A DNA stretch of 64,000 nucleotides from Anthopleura xanthogrammica (taxonomy: Eukaryota > Cnidaria > Anthozoa > Actiniaria > Actiniidae): assembly GCA_964019055.1 (NCBI GenBank), contig OZ025223.1:5756625-5820624 (forward strand). Reading direction: 5' to 3'. Below, piece after piece: positions 13,401-27,173 of the stretch (the first letter of the stretch is position 1; every line of letters begins with the position of its first letter). Position numbers and translations under genes: made by a program. The notes beneath the pieces were generated by a model. That model saw nothing but the letters and a program-made list of their open reading frames with translations. It was not told the DNA's origin and made no database searches.

Positions 13401-16400
13401 TGGCTGAGTAAAGGTGCTTTTTGGTCAAAAAAGTTGTTTTTTGCTGAGAAAATTTGAAATTTCCTGAGAATTTTCTTTTGCTCAAAACACGACGTTTTCA
13501 CTGCTAAACGCAAGCTTTGGACGAGAAAAGCACATTTTGGCTGTTCAAAACACTGTTTTGCTGGAAAAAAAAACTTTTTAGCCCAAAAAACTGAAAAATG
13601 GCCATTTTGGCTCTCAAAACCAGGTTTTTCGCTTACGGCGTGACCTGTTTGCTGAAACCCCCACTTTTTGCTCATGATAATACCTCTTGAGATAAAAACA
13701 CGACGTTTTGGCGAAAAAAAATTCGGTTTTGGCTGAGTAAAGGTGCTTTTTGGTCAAAAAAGTTGTTTTTTGCTGAGAAAATTTGAAATTTCCTGAGAAT
13801 TTTCTTTTGCTCAAAACACGACGTTTTCACTGCTAAACGCAAGCTTTGGACGAGAAAAGCACATTTTGGCTGTTCAAAACACTGTTTTGCTGGAAAAAAA
13901 AACTTTTTAGCCCAAAAAACTGAAAAATGGCCATTTTGGCTCTCAAAACCAGGTTTTTCGCTTACGGCGTGACCTGTTTGCTGAAACCCCCACTTTTTGC
14001 TCATGATAATACCTCTTGAGATAAAAACACGACGTTTTGGCGAAAAAAAATTCGGTTTTGGCTGAGTAAAGGTGCTTTTTGGTCAAAAAAGTTGTTTTTT
14101 GCTGAGAAAATTTGAAATTTCCTGAGAATTTTCTTTTGCTCAAAACACGACGTTTTCACTGCTAAACGCAAGCTTTGGACGAGAAAAGCACATTTTGGCT
14201 GTTCAAAACACTGTTTTGCTGGAAAAAAAAACTTTTTAGCCCAAAAAACTGAAAAATGGCCATTTTGGCTCTCAAAACCAGGTTTTTCGCTTACGGCGTG
14301 ACCTGTTTGCTGAAACCCCCACTTTTTGCTCATGATAATACCTCTTGAGATAAAAACACGACGTTTTGGCGAAAAAAAATTCGGTTTTGGCTGAGTAAAG
14401 GTGCTTTTTGGTCAAAAAAGTTGTTTTTTGCTGAGAAAATTTGAAATTTCCTGAGAATTTTCTTTTGCTCAAAACACGACGTTTTCACTGCTAAACGCAA
14501 GCTTTGGACGAGAAAAGCACATTTTGGCTGTTCAAAACACTGTTTTGCTGGAAAAAAAAACTTTTTAGCCCAAAAAACTGAAAAATGGCCATTTTGGCTC
14601 TCAAAACCAGGTTTTTCGCTTACGGCGTGACCTGTTTGCTGAAACCCCCACTTTTTGCTCATGATAATACCTCTTGAGATAAAAACACGACGTTTTGGCG
14701 AAAAAAAATTCGGTTTTGGCTGAGTAAAGGTGCTTTTTGGTCAAAAAAGTTGTTTTTTGCTGAGAAAATTTGAAATTTCCTGAGAATTTTCTTTTGCTCA
14801 AAACACGACGTTTTCACTGCTAAACGCAAGCTTTGGACGAGAAAAGCACATTTTGGCTGTTCAAAACACTGTTTTGCTGGAAAAAAAAACTTTTTAGCCC
14901 AAAAAACTGAAAAATGGCCATTTTGGCTCTCAAAACCAGGTTTTTCGCTTACGGCGTGACCTGTTTGCTGAAACCCCCACTTTTTGCTCATGATAATACC
15001 TCTTGAGATAAAAACACGACGTTTTGGCGAAAAAAAATTCGGTTTTGGCTGAGTAAAGGTGCTTTTTGGTCAAAAAAGTTGTTTTTTGCTGAGAAAATTT
15101 GAAATTTCCTGAGAATTTTCTTTTGCTCAAAACACGACGTTTTCACTGCTAAACGCAAGCTTTGGACGAGAAAAGCACATTTTGGCTGTTCAAAACACTG
15201 TTTTGCTGGAAAAAAAAACTTTTTAGCCCAAAAAACTGAAAAATGGCCATTTTGGCTCTCAAAACCAGGTTTTTCGCTTACGGCGTGACCTGTTTGCTGA
15301 AACCCCCACTTTTTGCTCATGATAATACCTCTTGAGATAAAAACACGACGTTTTGGCGAAAAAAAATTCGGTTTTGGCTGAGTAAAGGTGCTTTTTGGTC
15401 AAAAAAGTTGTTTTTTGCTGAGAAAATTTGAAATTTCCTGAGAATTTTCTTTTGCTCAAAACACGACGTTTTCACTGCTAAACGCAAGCTTTGGACGAGA
15501 AAAGCACATTTTGGCTGTTCAAAACACTGTTTTGCTGGAAAAAAAAACTTTTTAGCCCAAAAAACTGAAAAATGGCCATTTTGGCTCTCAAAACCAGGTT
15601 TTTCGCTTACGGCGTGACCTGTTTGCTGAAACCCCCACTTTTTGCTCATGATAATACCTCTTGAGATAAAAACACGACGTTTTGGCGAAAAAAAATTCGG
15701 TTTTGGCTGAGTAAAGGTGCTTTTTGGTCAAAAAAGTTGTTTTTTGCTGAGAAAATTTGAAATTTCCTGAGAATTTTCTTTTGCTCAAAACACGACGTTT
15801 TCACTGCTAAACGCAAGCTTTGGACGAGAAAAGCACATTTTGGCTGTTCAAAACACTGTTTTGCTGGAAAAAAAAACTTTTTAGCCCAAAAAACTGAAAA
15901 ATGGCCATTTTGGCTCTCAAAACCAGGTTTTTCGCTTACGGCGTGACCTGTTTGCTGAAACCCCCACTTTTTGCTCATGATAATACCTCTTGAGATAAAA
16001 ACACGACGTTTTGGCGAAAAAAAATTCGGTTTTGGCTGAGTAAAGGTGCTTTTTGGTCAAAAAAGTTGTTTTTTGCTGAGAAAATTTGAAATTTCCTGAG
16101 AATTTTCTTTTGCTCAAAACACGACGTTTTCACTGCTAAACGCAAGCTTTGGACGAGAAAAGCACATTTTGGCTGTTCAAAACACTGTTTTGCTGGAAAA
16201 AAAAACTTTTTAGCCCAAAAAACTGAAAAATGGCCATTTTGGCTCTCAAAACCAGGTTTTTCGCTTACGGCGTGACCTGTTTGCTGAAACCCCCACTTTT
16301 TGCTCATGATAATACCTCTTGAGATAAAAACACGACGTTTTGGCGAAAAAAAATTCGGTTTTGGCTGAGTAAAGGTGCTTTTTGGTCAAAAAAGTTGTTT

Positions 16401-19400
16401 TTTGCTGAGAAAATTTGAAATTTCCTGAGAATTTTCTTTTGCTCAAAACACGACGTTTTCACTGCTAAACGCAAGCTTTGGACGAGAAAAGCACATTTTG
16501 GCTGTTCAAAACACTGTTTTGCTGGAAAAAAAAACTTTTTAGCCCAAAAAACTGAAAAATGGCCATTTTGGCTCTCAAAACCAGGTTTTTCGCTTACGGC
16601 GTGACCTGTTTGCTGAAACCCCCACTTTTTGCTCATGATAATACCTCTTGAGATAAAAACACGACGTTTTGGCGAAAAAAAATTCGGTTTTGGCTGAGTA
16701 AAGGTGCTTTTTGGTCAAAAAAGTTGTTTTTTGCTGAGAAAATTTGAAATTTCCTGAGAATTTTCTTTTGCTCAAAACACGACGTTTTCACTGCTAAACG
16801 CAAGCTTTGGACGAGAAAAGCACATTTTGGCTGTTCAAAACACTGTTTTGCTGGAAAAAAAAACTTTTTAGCCCAAAAAACTGAAAAATGGCCATTTTGG
16901 CTCTCAAAACCAGGTTTTTCGCTTACGGCGTGACCTGTTTGCTGAAACCCCCACTTTTTGCTCATGATAATACCTCTTGAGATAAAAACACGACGTTTTG
17001 GCGAAAAAAAATTCGGTTTTGGCTGAGTAAAGGTGCTTTTTGGTCAAAAAAGTTGTTTTTTGCTGAGAAAATTTGAAATTTCCTGAGAATTTTCTTTTGC
17101 TCAAAACACGACGTTTTCACTGCTAAACGCAAGCTTTGGACGAGAAAAGCACATTTTGGCTGTTCAAAACACTGTTTTGCTGGAAAAAAAAACTTTTTAG
17201 CCCAAAAAACTGAAAAATGGCCATTTTGGCTCTCAAAACCAGGTTTTTCGCTTACGGCGTGACCTGTTTGCTGAAACCCCCACTTTTTGCTCATGATAAT
17301 ACCTCTTGAGATAAAAACACGACGTTTTGGCGAAAAAAAATTCGGTTTTGGCTGAGTAAAGGTGCTTTTTGGTCAAAAAAGTTGTTTTTTGCTGAGAAAA
17401 TTTGAAATTTCCTGAGAATTTTCTTTTGCTCAAAACACGACGTTTTCACTGCTAAACGCAAGCTTTGGACGAGAAAAGCACATTTTGGCTGTTCAAAACA
17501 CTGTTTTGCTGGAAAAAAAAACTTTTTAGCCCAAAAAACTGAAAAATGGCCATTTTGGCTCTCAAAACCAGGTTTTTCGCTTACGGCGTGACCTGTTTGC
17601 TGAAACCCCCACTTTTTGCTCATGATAATACCTCTTGAGATAAAAACACGACGTTTTGGCGAAAAAAAATTCGGTTTTGGCTGAGTAAAGGTGCTTTTTG
17701 GTCAAAAAAGTTGTTTTTTGCTGAGAAAATTTGAAATTTCCTGAGAATTTTCTTTTGCTCAAAACACGACGTTTTCACTGCTAAACGCAAGCTTTGGACG
17801 AGAAAAGCACATTTTGGCTGTTCAAAACACTGTTTTGCTGGAAAAAAAAACTTTTTAGCCCAAAAAACTGAAAAATGGCCATTTTGGCTCTCAAAACCAG
17901 GTTTTTCGCTTACGGCGTGACCTGTTTGCTGAAACCCCCACTTTTTGCTCATGATAATACCTCTTGAGATAAAAACACGACGTTTTGGCGAAAAAAAATT
18001 CGGTTTTGGCTGAGTAAAGGTGCTTTTTGGTCAAAAAAGTTGTTTTTTGCTGAGAAAATTTGAAATTTCCTGAGAATTTTCTTTTGCTCAAAACACGACG
18101 TTTTCACTGCTAAACGCAAGCTTTGGACGAGAAAAGCACATTTTGGCTGTTCAAAACACTGTTTTGCTGGAAAAAAAAACTTTTTAGCCCAAAAAACTGA
18201 AAAATGGCCATTTTGGCTCTCAAAACCAGGTTTTTCGCTTACGGCGTGACCTGTTTGCTGAAACCCCCACTTTTTGCTCATGATAATACCTCTTGAGATA
18301 AAAACACGACGTTTTGGCGAAAAAAAATTCGGTTTTGGCTGAGTAAAGGTGCTTTTTGGTCAAAAAAGTTGTTTTTTGCTGAGAAAATTTGAAATTTCCT
18401 GAGAATTTTCTTTTGCTCAAAACACGACGTTTTCACTGCTAAACGCAAGCTTTGGACGAGAAAAGCACATTTTGGCTGTTCAAAACACTGTTTTGCTGGA
18501 AAAAAAAACTTTTTAGCCCAAAAAACTGAAAAATGGCCATTTTGGCTCTCAAAACCAGGTTTTTCGCTTACGGCGTGACCTGTTTGCTGAAACCCCCACT
18601 TTTTGCTCATGATAATACCTCTTGAGATAAAAACACGACGTTTTGGCGAAAAAAAATTCGGTTTTGGCTGAGTAAAGGTGCTTTTTGGTCAAAAAAGTTG
18701 TTTTTTGCTGAGAAAATTTGAAATTTCCTGAGAATTTTCTTTTGCTCAAAACACGACGTTTTCACTGCTAAACGCAAGCTTTGGACGAGAAAAGCACATT
18801 TTGGCTGTTCAAAACACTGTTTTGCTGGAAAAAAAAACTTTTTAGCCCAAAAAACTGAAAAATGGCCATTTTGGCTCTCAAAACCAGGTTTTTCGCTTAC
18901 GGCGTGACCTGTTTGCTGAAACCCCCACTTTTTGCTCATGATAATACCTCTTGAGATAAAAACACGACGTTTTGGCGAAAAAAAATTCGGTTTTGGCTGA
19001 GTAAAGGTGCTTTTTGGTCAAAAAAGTTGTTTTTTGCTGAGAAAATTTGAAATTTCCTGAGAATTTTCTTTTGCTCAAAACACGACGTTTTCACTGCTAA
19101 ACGCAAGCTTTGGACGAGAAAAGCACATTTTGGCTGTTCAAAACACTGTTTTGCTGGAAAAAAAAACTTTTTAGCCCAAAAAACTGAAAAATGGCCATTT
19201 TGGCTCTCAAAACCAGGTTTTTCGCTTACGGCGTGACCTGTTTGCTGAAACCCCCACTTTTTGCTCATGATAATACCTCTTGAGATAAAAACACGACGTT
19301 TTGGCGAAAAAAAATTCGGTTTTGGCTGAGTAAAGGTGCTTTTTGGTCAAAAAAGTTGTTTTTTGCTGAGAAAATTTGAAATTTCCTGAGAATTTTCTTT

Positions 19401-22400
19401 TGCTCAAAACACGACGTTTTCACTGCTAAACGCAAGCTTTGGACGAGAAAAGCACATTTTGGCTGTTCAAAACACTGTTTTGCTGGAAAAAAAAACTTTT
19501 TAGCCCAAAAAACTGAAAAATGGCCATTTTGGCTCTCAAAACCAGGTTTTTCGCTTACGGCGTGACCTGTTTGCTGAAACCCCCACTTTTTGCTCATGAT
19601 AATACCTCTTGAGATAAAAACACGACGTTTTGGCGAAAAAAAATTCGGTTTTGGCTGAGTAAAGGTGCTTTTTGGTCAAAAAAGTTGTTTTTTGCTGAGA
19701 AAATTTGAAATTTCCTGAGAATTTTCTTTTGCTCAAAACACGACGTTTTCACTGCTAAACGCAAGCTTTGGACGAGAAAAGCACATTTTGGCTGTTCAAA
19801 ACACTGTTTTGCTGGAAAAAAAAACTTTTTAGCCCAAAAAACTGAAAAATGGCCATTTTGGCTCTCAAAACCAGGTTTTTCGCTTACGGCGTGACCTGTT
19901 TGCTGAAACCCCCACTTTTTGCTCATGATAATACCTCTTGAGATAAAAACACGACGTTTTGGCGAAAAAAAATTCGGTTTTGGCTGAGTAAAGGTGCTTT
20001 TTGGTCAAAAAAGTTGTTTTTTGCTGAGAAAATTTGAAATTTCCTGAGAATTTTCTTTTGCTCAAAACACGACGTTTTCACTGCTAAACGCAAGCTTTGG
20101 ACGAGAAAAGCACATTTTGGCTGTTCAAAACACTGTTTTGCTGGAAAAAAAAACTTTTTAGCCCAAAAAACTGAAAAATGGCCATTTTGGCTCTCAAAAC
20201 CAGGTTTTTCGCTTACGGCGTGACCTGTTTGCTGAAACCCCCACTTTTTGCTCATGATAATACCTCTTGAGATAAAAACACGACGTTTTGGCGAAAAAAA
20301 ATTCGGTTTTGGCTGAGTAAAGGTGCTTTTTGGTCAAAAAAGTTGTTTTTTGCTGAGAAAATTTGAAATTTCCTGAGAATTTTCTTTTGCTCAAAACACG
20401 ACGTTTTCACTGCTAAACGCAAGCTTTGGACGAGAAAAGCACATTTTGGCTGTTCAAAACACTGTTTTGCTGGAAAAAAAAACTTTTTAGCCCAAAAAAC
20501 TGAAAAATGGCCATTTTGGCTCTCAAAACCAGGTTTTTCGCTTACGGCGTGACCTGTTTGCTGAAACCCCCACTTTTTGCTCATGATAATACCTCTTGAG
20601 ATAAAAACACGACGTTTTGGCGAAAAAAAATTCGGTTTTGGCTGAGTAAAGGTGCTTTTTGGTCAAAAAAGTTGTTTTTTGCTGAGAAAATTTGAAATTT
20701 CCTGAGAATTTTCTTTTGCTCAAAACACGACGTTTTCACTGCTAAACGCAAGCTTTGGACGAGAAAAGCACATTTTGGCTGTTCAAAACACTGTTTTGCT
20801 GGAAAAAAAAACTTTTTAGCCCAAAAAACTGAAAAATGGCCATTTTGGCTCTCAAAACCAGGTTTTTCGCTTACGGCGTGACCTGTTTGCTGAAACCCCC
20901 ACTTTTTGCTCATGATAATACCTCTTGAGATAAAAACACGACGTTTTGGCGAAAAAAAATTCGGTTTTGGCTGAGTAAAGGTGCTTTTTGGTCAAAAAAG
21001 TTGTTTTTTGCTGAGAAAATTTGAAATTTCCTGAGAATTTTCTTTTGCTCAAAACACGACGTTTTCACTGCTAAACGCAAGCTTTGGACGAGAAAAGCAC
21101 ATTTTGGCTGTTCAAAACACTGTTTTGCTGGAAAAAAAAACTTTTTAGCCCAAAAAACTGAAAAATGGCCATTTTGGCTCTCAAAACCAGGTTTTTCGCT
21201 TACGGCGTGACCTGTTTGCTGAAACCCCCACTTTTTGCTCATGATAATACCTCTTGAGATAAAAACACGACGTTTTGGCGAAAAAAAATTCGGTTTTGGC
21301 TGAGTAAAGGTGCTTTTTGGTCAAAAAAGTTGTTTTTTGCTGAGAAAATTTGAAATTTCCTGAGAATTTTCTTTTGCTCAAAACACGACGTTTTCACTGC
21401 TAAACGCAAGCTTTGGACGAGAAAAGCACATTTTGGCTGTTCAAAACACTGTTTTGCTGGAAAAAAAAACTTTTTAGCCCAAAAAACTGAAAAATGGCCA
21501 TTTTGGCTCTCAAAACCAGGTTTTTCGCTTACGGCGTGACCTGTTTGCTGAAACCCCCACTTTTTGCTCATGATAATACCTCTTGAGATAAAAACACGAC
21601 GTTTTGGCGAAAAAAAATTCGGTTTTGGCTGAGTAAAGGTGCTTTTTGGTCAAAAAAGTTGTTTTTTGCTGAGAAAATTTGAAATTTCCTGAGAATTTTC
21701 TTTTGCTCAAAACACGACGTTTTCACTGCTAAACGCAAGCTTTGGACGAGAAAAGCACATTTTGGCTGTTCAAAACACTGTTTTGCTGGAAAAAAAAACT
21801 TTTTAGCCCAAAAAACTGAAAAATGGCCATTTTGGCTCTCAAAACCAGGTTTTTCGCTTACGGCGTGACCTGTTTGCTGAAACCCCCACTTTTTGCTCAT
21901 GATAATACCTCTTGAGATAAAAACACGACGTTTTGGCGAAAAAAAATTCGGTTTTGGCTGAGTAAAGGTGCTTTTTGGTCAAAAAAGTTGTTTTTTGCTG
22001 AGAAAATTTGAAATTTCCTGAGAATTTTCTTTTGCTCAAAACACGACGTTTTCACTGCTAAACGCAAGCTTTGGACGAGAAAAGCACATTTTGGCTGTTC
22101 AAAACACTGTTTTGCTGGAAAAAAAAACTTTTTAGCCCAAAAAACTGAAAAATGGCCATTTTGGCTCTCAAAACCAGGTTTTTCGCTTACGGCGTGACCT
22201 GTTTGCTGAAACCCCCACTTTTTGCTCATGATAATACCTCTTGAGATAAAAACACGACGTTTTGGCGAAAAAAAATTCGGTTTTGGCTGAGTAAAGGTGC
22301 TTTTTGGTCAAAAAAGTTGTTTTTTGCTGAGAAAATTTGAAATTTCCTGAGAATTTTCTTTTGCTCAAAACACGACGTTTTCACTGCTAAACGCAAGCTT

Positions 22401-25400
22401 TGGACGAGAAAAGCACACTTTGGCTGTTCAAAACACTGTTTTGCTGGAAAAAAAAACTTTTTAGCCCAAAAAACTGAAAAATGGCCATTTTGGCTCTCAA
22501 AACCAGGTTTTTCGCTTACGGCGTGACCTGTTTGCTGAAACCCCCACTTTTTGCTCATGATAATACCTCTTGAGATAAAAACACGACGTTTTGGCGAAAA
22601 AAAATTCGGTTTTGGCTGAGTAAAGGTGCTTTTTGGTCAAAAAAGTTGTTTTTTGCTGAGAAAATTTGAAATTTCCTGAGAATTTTCTTTTGCTCAAAAC
22701 ACGACGTTTTCACTGCTAAACGCAAGCTTTGGACGAGAAAAGCACATTTTGGCTGTTCAAAACACTGTTTTGCTGGAAAAAAAAACTTTTTAGCCCAAAA
22801 AACTGAAAAATGGCCATTTTGGCTCTCAAAACCAGGTTTTTCGCTTACGGCGTGACCTGTTTGCTGAAACCCCCACTTTTTGCTCATGATAATACCTCTT
22901 GAGATAAAAACACGACGTTTTGGCGAAAAAAAATTCGGTTTTGGCTGAGTAAAGGTGCTTTTTGGTCAAAAAAGTTGTTTTTTGCTGAGAAAATTTGAAA
23001 TTTCCTGAGAATTTTCTTTTGCTCAAAACACGACGTTTTCACTGCTAAACGCAAGCTTTGGACGAGAAAAGCACATTTTGGCTGTTCAAAACACTGTTTT
23101 GCTGGAAAAAAAAACTTTTTAGCCCAAAAAACTGAAAAATGGCCATTTTGGCTCTCAAAACCAGGTTTTTCGCTTACGGCGTGACCTGTTTGCTGAAACC
23201 CCCACTTTTTGCTCATGATAATACCTCTTGAGATAAAAACACGACGTTTTGGCGAAAAAAAATTCGGTTTTGGCTGAGTAAAGGTGCTTTTTGGTCAAAA
23301 AAGTTGTTTTTTGCTGAGAAAATTTGAAATTTCCTGAGAATTTTCTTTTGCTCAAAACACGACGTTTTCACTGCTAAACGCAAGCTTTGGACGAGAAAAG
23401 CACATTTTGGCTGTTCAAAACACTGTTTTGCTGGAAAAAAAAACTTTTTAGCCCAAAAAACTGAAAAATGGCCATTTTGGCTCTCAAAACCAGGTTTTTC
23501 GCTTACGGCGTGACCTGTTTGCTGAAACCCCCACTTTTTGCTCATGATAATACCTCTTGAGATAAAAACACGACGTTTTGGCGAAAAAAAATTCGGTTTT
23601 GGCTGAGTAAAGGTGCTTTTTGGTCAAAAAAGTTGTTTTTTGCTGAGAAAATTTGAAATTTCCTGAGAATTTTCTTTTGCTCAAAACACGACGTTTTCAC
23701 TGCTAAACGCAAGCTTTGGACGAGAAAAGCACATTTTGGCTGTTCAAAACACTGTTTTGCTGGAAAAAAAAACTTTTTAGCCCAAAAAACTGAAAAATGG
23801 CCATTTTGGCTCTCAAAACCAGGTTTTTCGCTTACGGCGTGACCTGTTTGCTGAAACCCCCACTTTTTGCTCATGATAATACCTCTTGAGATAAAAACAC
23901 GACGTTTTGGCGAAAAAAAATTCGGTTTTGGCTGAGTAAAGGTGCTTTTTGGTCAAAAAAGTTGTTTTTTGCTGAGAAAATTTGAAATTTCCTGAGAATT
24001 TTCTTTTGCTCAAAACACGACGTTTTCACTGCTAAACGCAAGCTTTGGACGAGAAAAGCACATTTTGGCTGTTCAAAACACTGTTTTGCTGGAAAAAAAA
24101 ACTTTTTAGCCCAAAAAACTGAAAAATGGCCATTTTGGCTCTCAAAACCAGGTTTTTCGCTTACGGCGTGACCTGTTTGCTGAAACCCCCACTTTTTGCT
24201 CATGATAATACCTCTTGAGATAAAAACACGACGTTTTGGCGAAAAAAAATTCGGTTTTGGCTGAGTAAAGGTGCTTTTTGGTCAAAAAAGTTGTTTTTTG
24301 CTGAGAAAATTTGAAATTTCCTGAGAATTTTCTTTTGCTCAAAACACGACGTTTTCACTGCTAAACGCAAGCTTTGGACGAGAAAAGCACATTTTGGCTG
24401 TTCAAAACACTGTTTTGCTGGAAAAAAAAACTTTTTAGCCCAAAAAACTGAAAAATGGCCATTTTGGCTCTCAAAACCAGGTTTTTCGCTTACGGCGTGA
24501 CCTGTTTGCTGAAACCCCCACTTTTTGCTCATGATAATACCTCTTGAGATAAAAACACGACGTTTTGGCGAAAAAAAATTCGGTTTTGGCTGAGTAAAGG
24601 TGCTTTTTGGTCAAAAAAGTTGTTTTTTGCTGAGAAAATTTGAAATTTCCTGAGAATTTTCTTTTGCTCAAAACACGACGTTTTCACTGCTAAACGCAAG
24701 CTTTGGACGAGAAAAGCACATTTTGGCTGTTCAAAACACTGTTTTGCTGGAAAAAAAAACTTTTTAGCCCAAAAAACTGAAAAATGGCCATTTTGGCTCT
24801 CAAAACCAGGTTTTTCGCTTACGGCGTGACCTGTTTGCTGAAACCCCCACTTTTTGCTCATGATAATACCTCTTGAGATAAAAACACGACGTTTTGGCGA
24901 AAAAAAATTCGGTTTTGGCTGAGTAAAGGTGCTTTTTGGTCAAAAAAGTTGTTTTTTGCTGAGAAAATTTGAAATTTCCTGAGAATTTTCTTTTGCTCAA
25001 AACACGACGTTTTCACTGCTAAACGCAAGCTTTGGACGAGAAAAGCACATTTTGGCTGTTCAAAACACTGTTTTGCTGGAAAAAAAAACTTTTTAGCCCA
25101 AAAAACTGAAAAATGGCCATTTTGGCTCTCAAAACCAGGTTTTTCGCTTACGGCGTGACCTGTTTGCTGAAACCCCCACTTTTTGCTCATGATAATACCT
25201 CTTGAGATAAAAACACGACGTTTTGGCGAAAAAAAATTCGGTTTTGGCTGAGTAAAGGTGCTTTTTGGTCAAAAAAGTTGTTTTTTGCTGAGAAAATTTG
25301 AAATTTCCTGAGAATTTTCTTTTGCTCAAAACACGACGTTTTCACTGCTAAACGCAAGCTTTGGACGAGAAAAGCACACTTTGGCTGTTCAAAACACTGT

Positions 25401-26835
25401 TTTGCTGGAAAAAAAAACTTTTTAGCCCAAAAAACTGAAAAATGGCCATTTTGGCTCTCAAAACCAGGTTTTTCGCTTACGGCGTGACCTGTTTGCTGAA
25501 ACCCCCACTTTTTGCTCATGATAATACCTCTTGAGATAAAAACACGACGTTTTGGCGAAAAAAAATTCGGTTTTGGCTGAGTAAAGGTGCTTTTTGGTCA
25601 AAAAAGTTGTTTTTTGCTGAGAAAATTTGAAATTTCCTGAGAATTTTCTTTTGCTCAAAACACGACGTTTTCACTGCTAAACGCAAGCTTTGGACGAGAA
25701 AAGCACATTTTGGCTGTTCAAAACACTGTTTTGCTGGAAAAAAAAACTTTTTAGCCCAAAAAACTGAAAAATGGCCATTTTGGCTCTCAAAACCAGGTTT
25801 TTCGCTTACGGCGTGACCTGTTTGCTGAAACCCCCACTTTTTGCTCATGATAATACCTCTTGAGATAAAAACACGACGTTTTGGCGAAAAAAAATTCGGT
25901 TTTGGCTGAGTAAAGGTGCTTTTTGGTCAAAAAAGTTGTTTTTTGCTGAGAAAATTTGAAATTTCCTGAGAATTTTCTTTTGCTCAAAACACGACGTTTT
26001 CACTGCTAAACGCAAGCTTTGGACGAGAAAAGCACATTTTGGCTGTTCAAAACACTGTTTTGCTGGAAAAAAAAACTTTTTAGCCCAAAAAACTGAAAAA
26101 TGGCCATTTTGGCTCTCAAAACCAGGTTTTTCGCTTACGGCGTGACCTGTTTGCTGAAACCCCCACTTTTTGCTCATGATAATACCTCTTGAGATAAAAA
26201 CACGACGTTTTGGCGAAAAAAAATTCGGTTTTGGCTGAGTAAAGGTGCTTTTTGGTCAAAAAAGTTGTTTTTTGCTGAGAAAATTTGAAATTTCCTGAGA
26301 ATTTTCTTTTGCTCAAAACACGACGTTTTCACTGCTAAACGCAAGCTTTGGACGAGAAAAGCACATTTTGGCTGTTCAAAACACTGTTTTGCTGGAAAAA
26401 AAAACTTTTTAGCCCAAAAAACTGAAAAATGGCCATTTTGGCTCTCAAAACCAGGTTTTTCGCTTACGGCGTGACCTGTTTGCTGAAACCCCCACTTTTT
26501 GCTCATGATAATACCTCTTGAGATAAAAACACGACGTTTTGGCGAAAAAAAATTCGGTTTTGGCTGAGTAAAGGTGCTTTTTGGTCAAAAAAGTTGTTTT
26601 TTGCTGAGAAAATTTGAAATTTCCTGAGAATTTTCTTTTGCTCAAAACACGACGTTTTCACTGCTAAACGCAAGCTTTGGACGAGAAAAGCACATTTTGG
26701 CTGTTCAAAACACTGTTTTGCTGGAAAAAAAAACTTTTTAGCCCAAAAAACTGAAAAATGGCCATTTTGGCTCTCAAAACCAGGTTTTTCGCTTACGGCG
26801 TGACCTGTTTGCTGAAACCCCCACTTTTTGCTCAT
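4464..26835 (-). repeat. Homogeneous block: 68 consecutive units of exactly 329 bp
   Basis: The length 22,372 bp equals 68 x 329. Reading through, I noticed only two base differences from the common unit: C for T (plus strand) at 22418 and at 25379, exactly nine units apart and at the same place in the unit. Such uniformity indicates very recent amplification or continuous homogenisation. It could also be assembler smoothing or collapse of a longer array, so the copy number is a statement about the assembly, not the chromosome. Confidence 0.9.
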
Positions 26836-26973
26836 GATAATACCTCTTGAGATAAAAACACGACGTTTTGGCGAAAAAAAATTCGGTTTTGGCTGAGTAA
26901 AGGTGCTTTTTGGTCAAAAAAGTTGTTTTTTGCTGAGAAAATTTGAAATTTCCTGAGAATTTTCTTTTGCTCA
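26836..26973 (-). repeat. Partial satellite unit cut by the gap
   Basis: 138 bp of a normal unit, identical in kind to its neighbours, stops at GCTCA just before the N run. There is no degeneration toward the edge. Confidence 0.95.
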
Positions 26974-27173
26974 NNNNNNNNNNNNNNNNNNNNNNNNNNN
27001 NNNNNNNNNNNNNNNNNNNNNNNNNNNNNNNNNNNNNNNNNNNNNNNNNNNNNNNNNNNNNNNNNNNNNNNNNNNNNNNNNNNNNNNNNNNNNNNNNNNN
27101 NNNNNNNNNNNNNNNNNNNNNNNNNNNNNNNNNNNNNNNNNNNNNNNNNNNNNNNNNNNNNNNNNNNNNNNNN
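26974..27173. other. Assembly gap, 200 N
   Basis: Exactly 200 N. A fixed round length suggests a scaffolding placeholder for a gap of unknown size, not a measured distance. The sequence to its left is mid-array satellite and the sequence to its right is non-satellite, so neither adjacency nor relative orientation of the two flanks is proven by the sequence. Confidence 0.97.

Larger units (their letters stand above)
1..26973 (-). repeat. Left satellite array, 329-bp tandem unit, unit sense on minus strand
   Basis: Head-to-tail array of 82 complete units plus partial units at each end (1-123 and 26836-26973). I set unit boundaries at the CAT trinucleotide, the complement of the ATG that starts the unit's longest open frame. 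Nearly all units are 329 bp; exceptions are three of 240 bp, one of 332 bp and one of 327 bp, all below position 4464. Compared with the right array the units are one homogeneous subtype. In unit sense, counting from ATG, they carry A131, G135, G161 and A242, and nearly all keep an AAGCTT (HindIII) site around 158-164. The strand given is the unit sense, not evidence of transcription. No insertion of foreign sequence is visible. The array ends abruptly at the run of N rather than by decay, as expected of a contig broken inside a satellite. Confidence 0.97.

Noticed and set aside
1..26835. Hundreds of 66-, 69- and 110-codon open frames repeated every 329 bp as a gene family
   Set aside because: They are the satellite unit read in different frames. 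Many of the 66-codon frames start at TTG, frames overlap one another, unit differences mostly alter the protein, and no conserved domain is visible.
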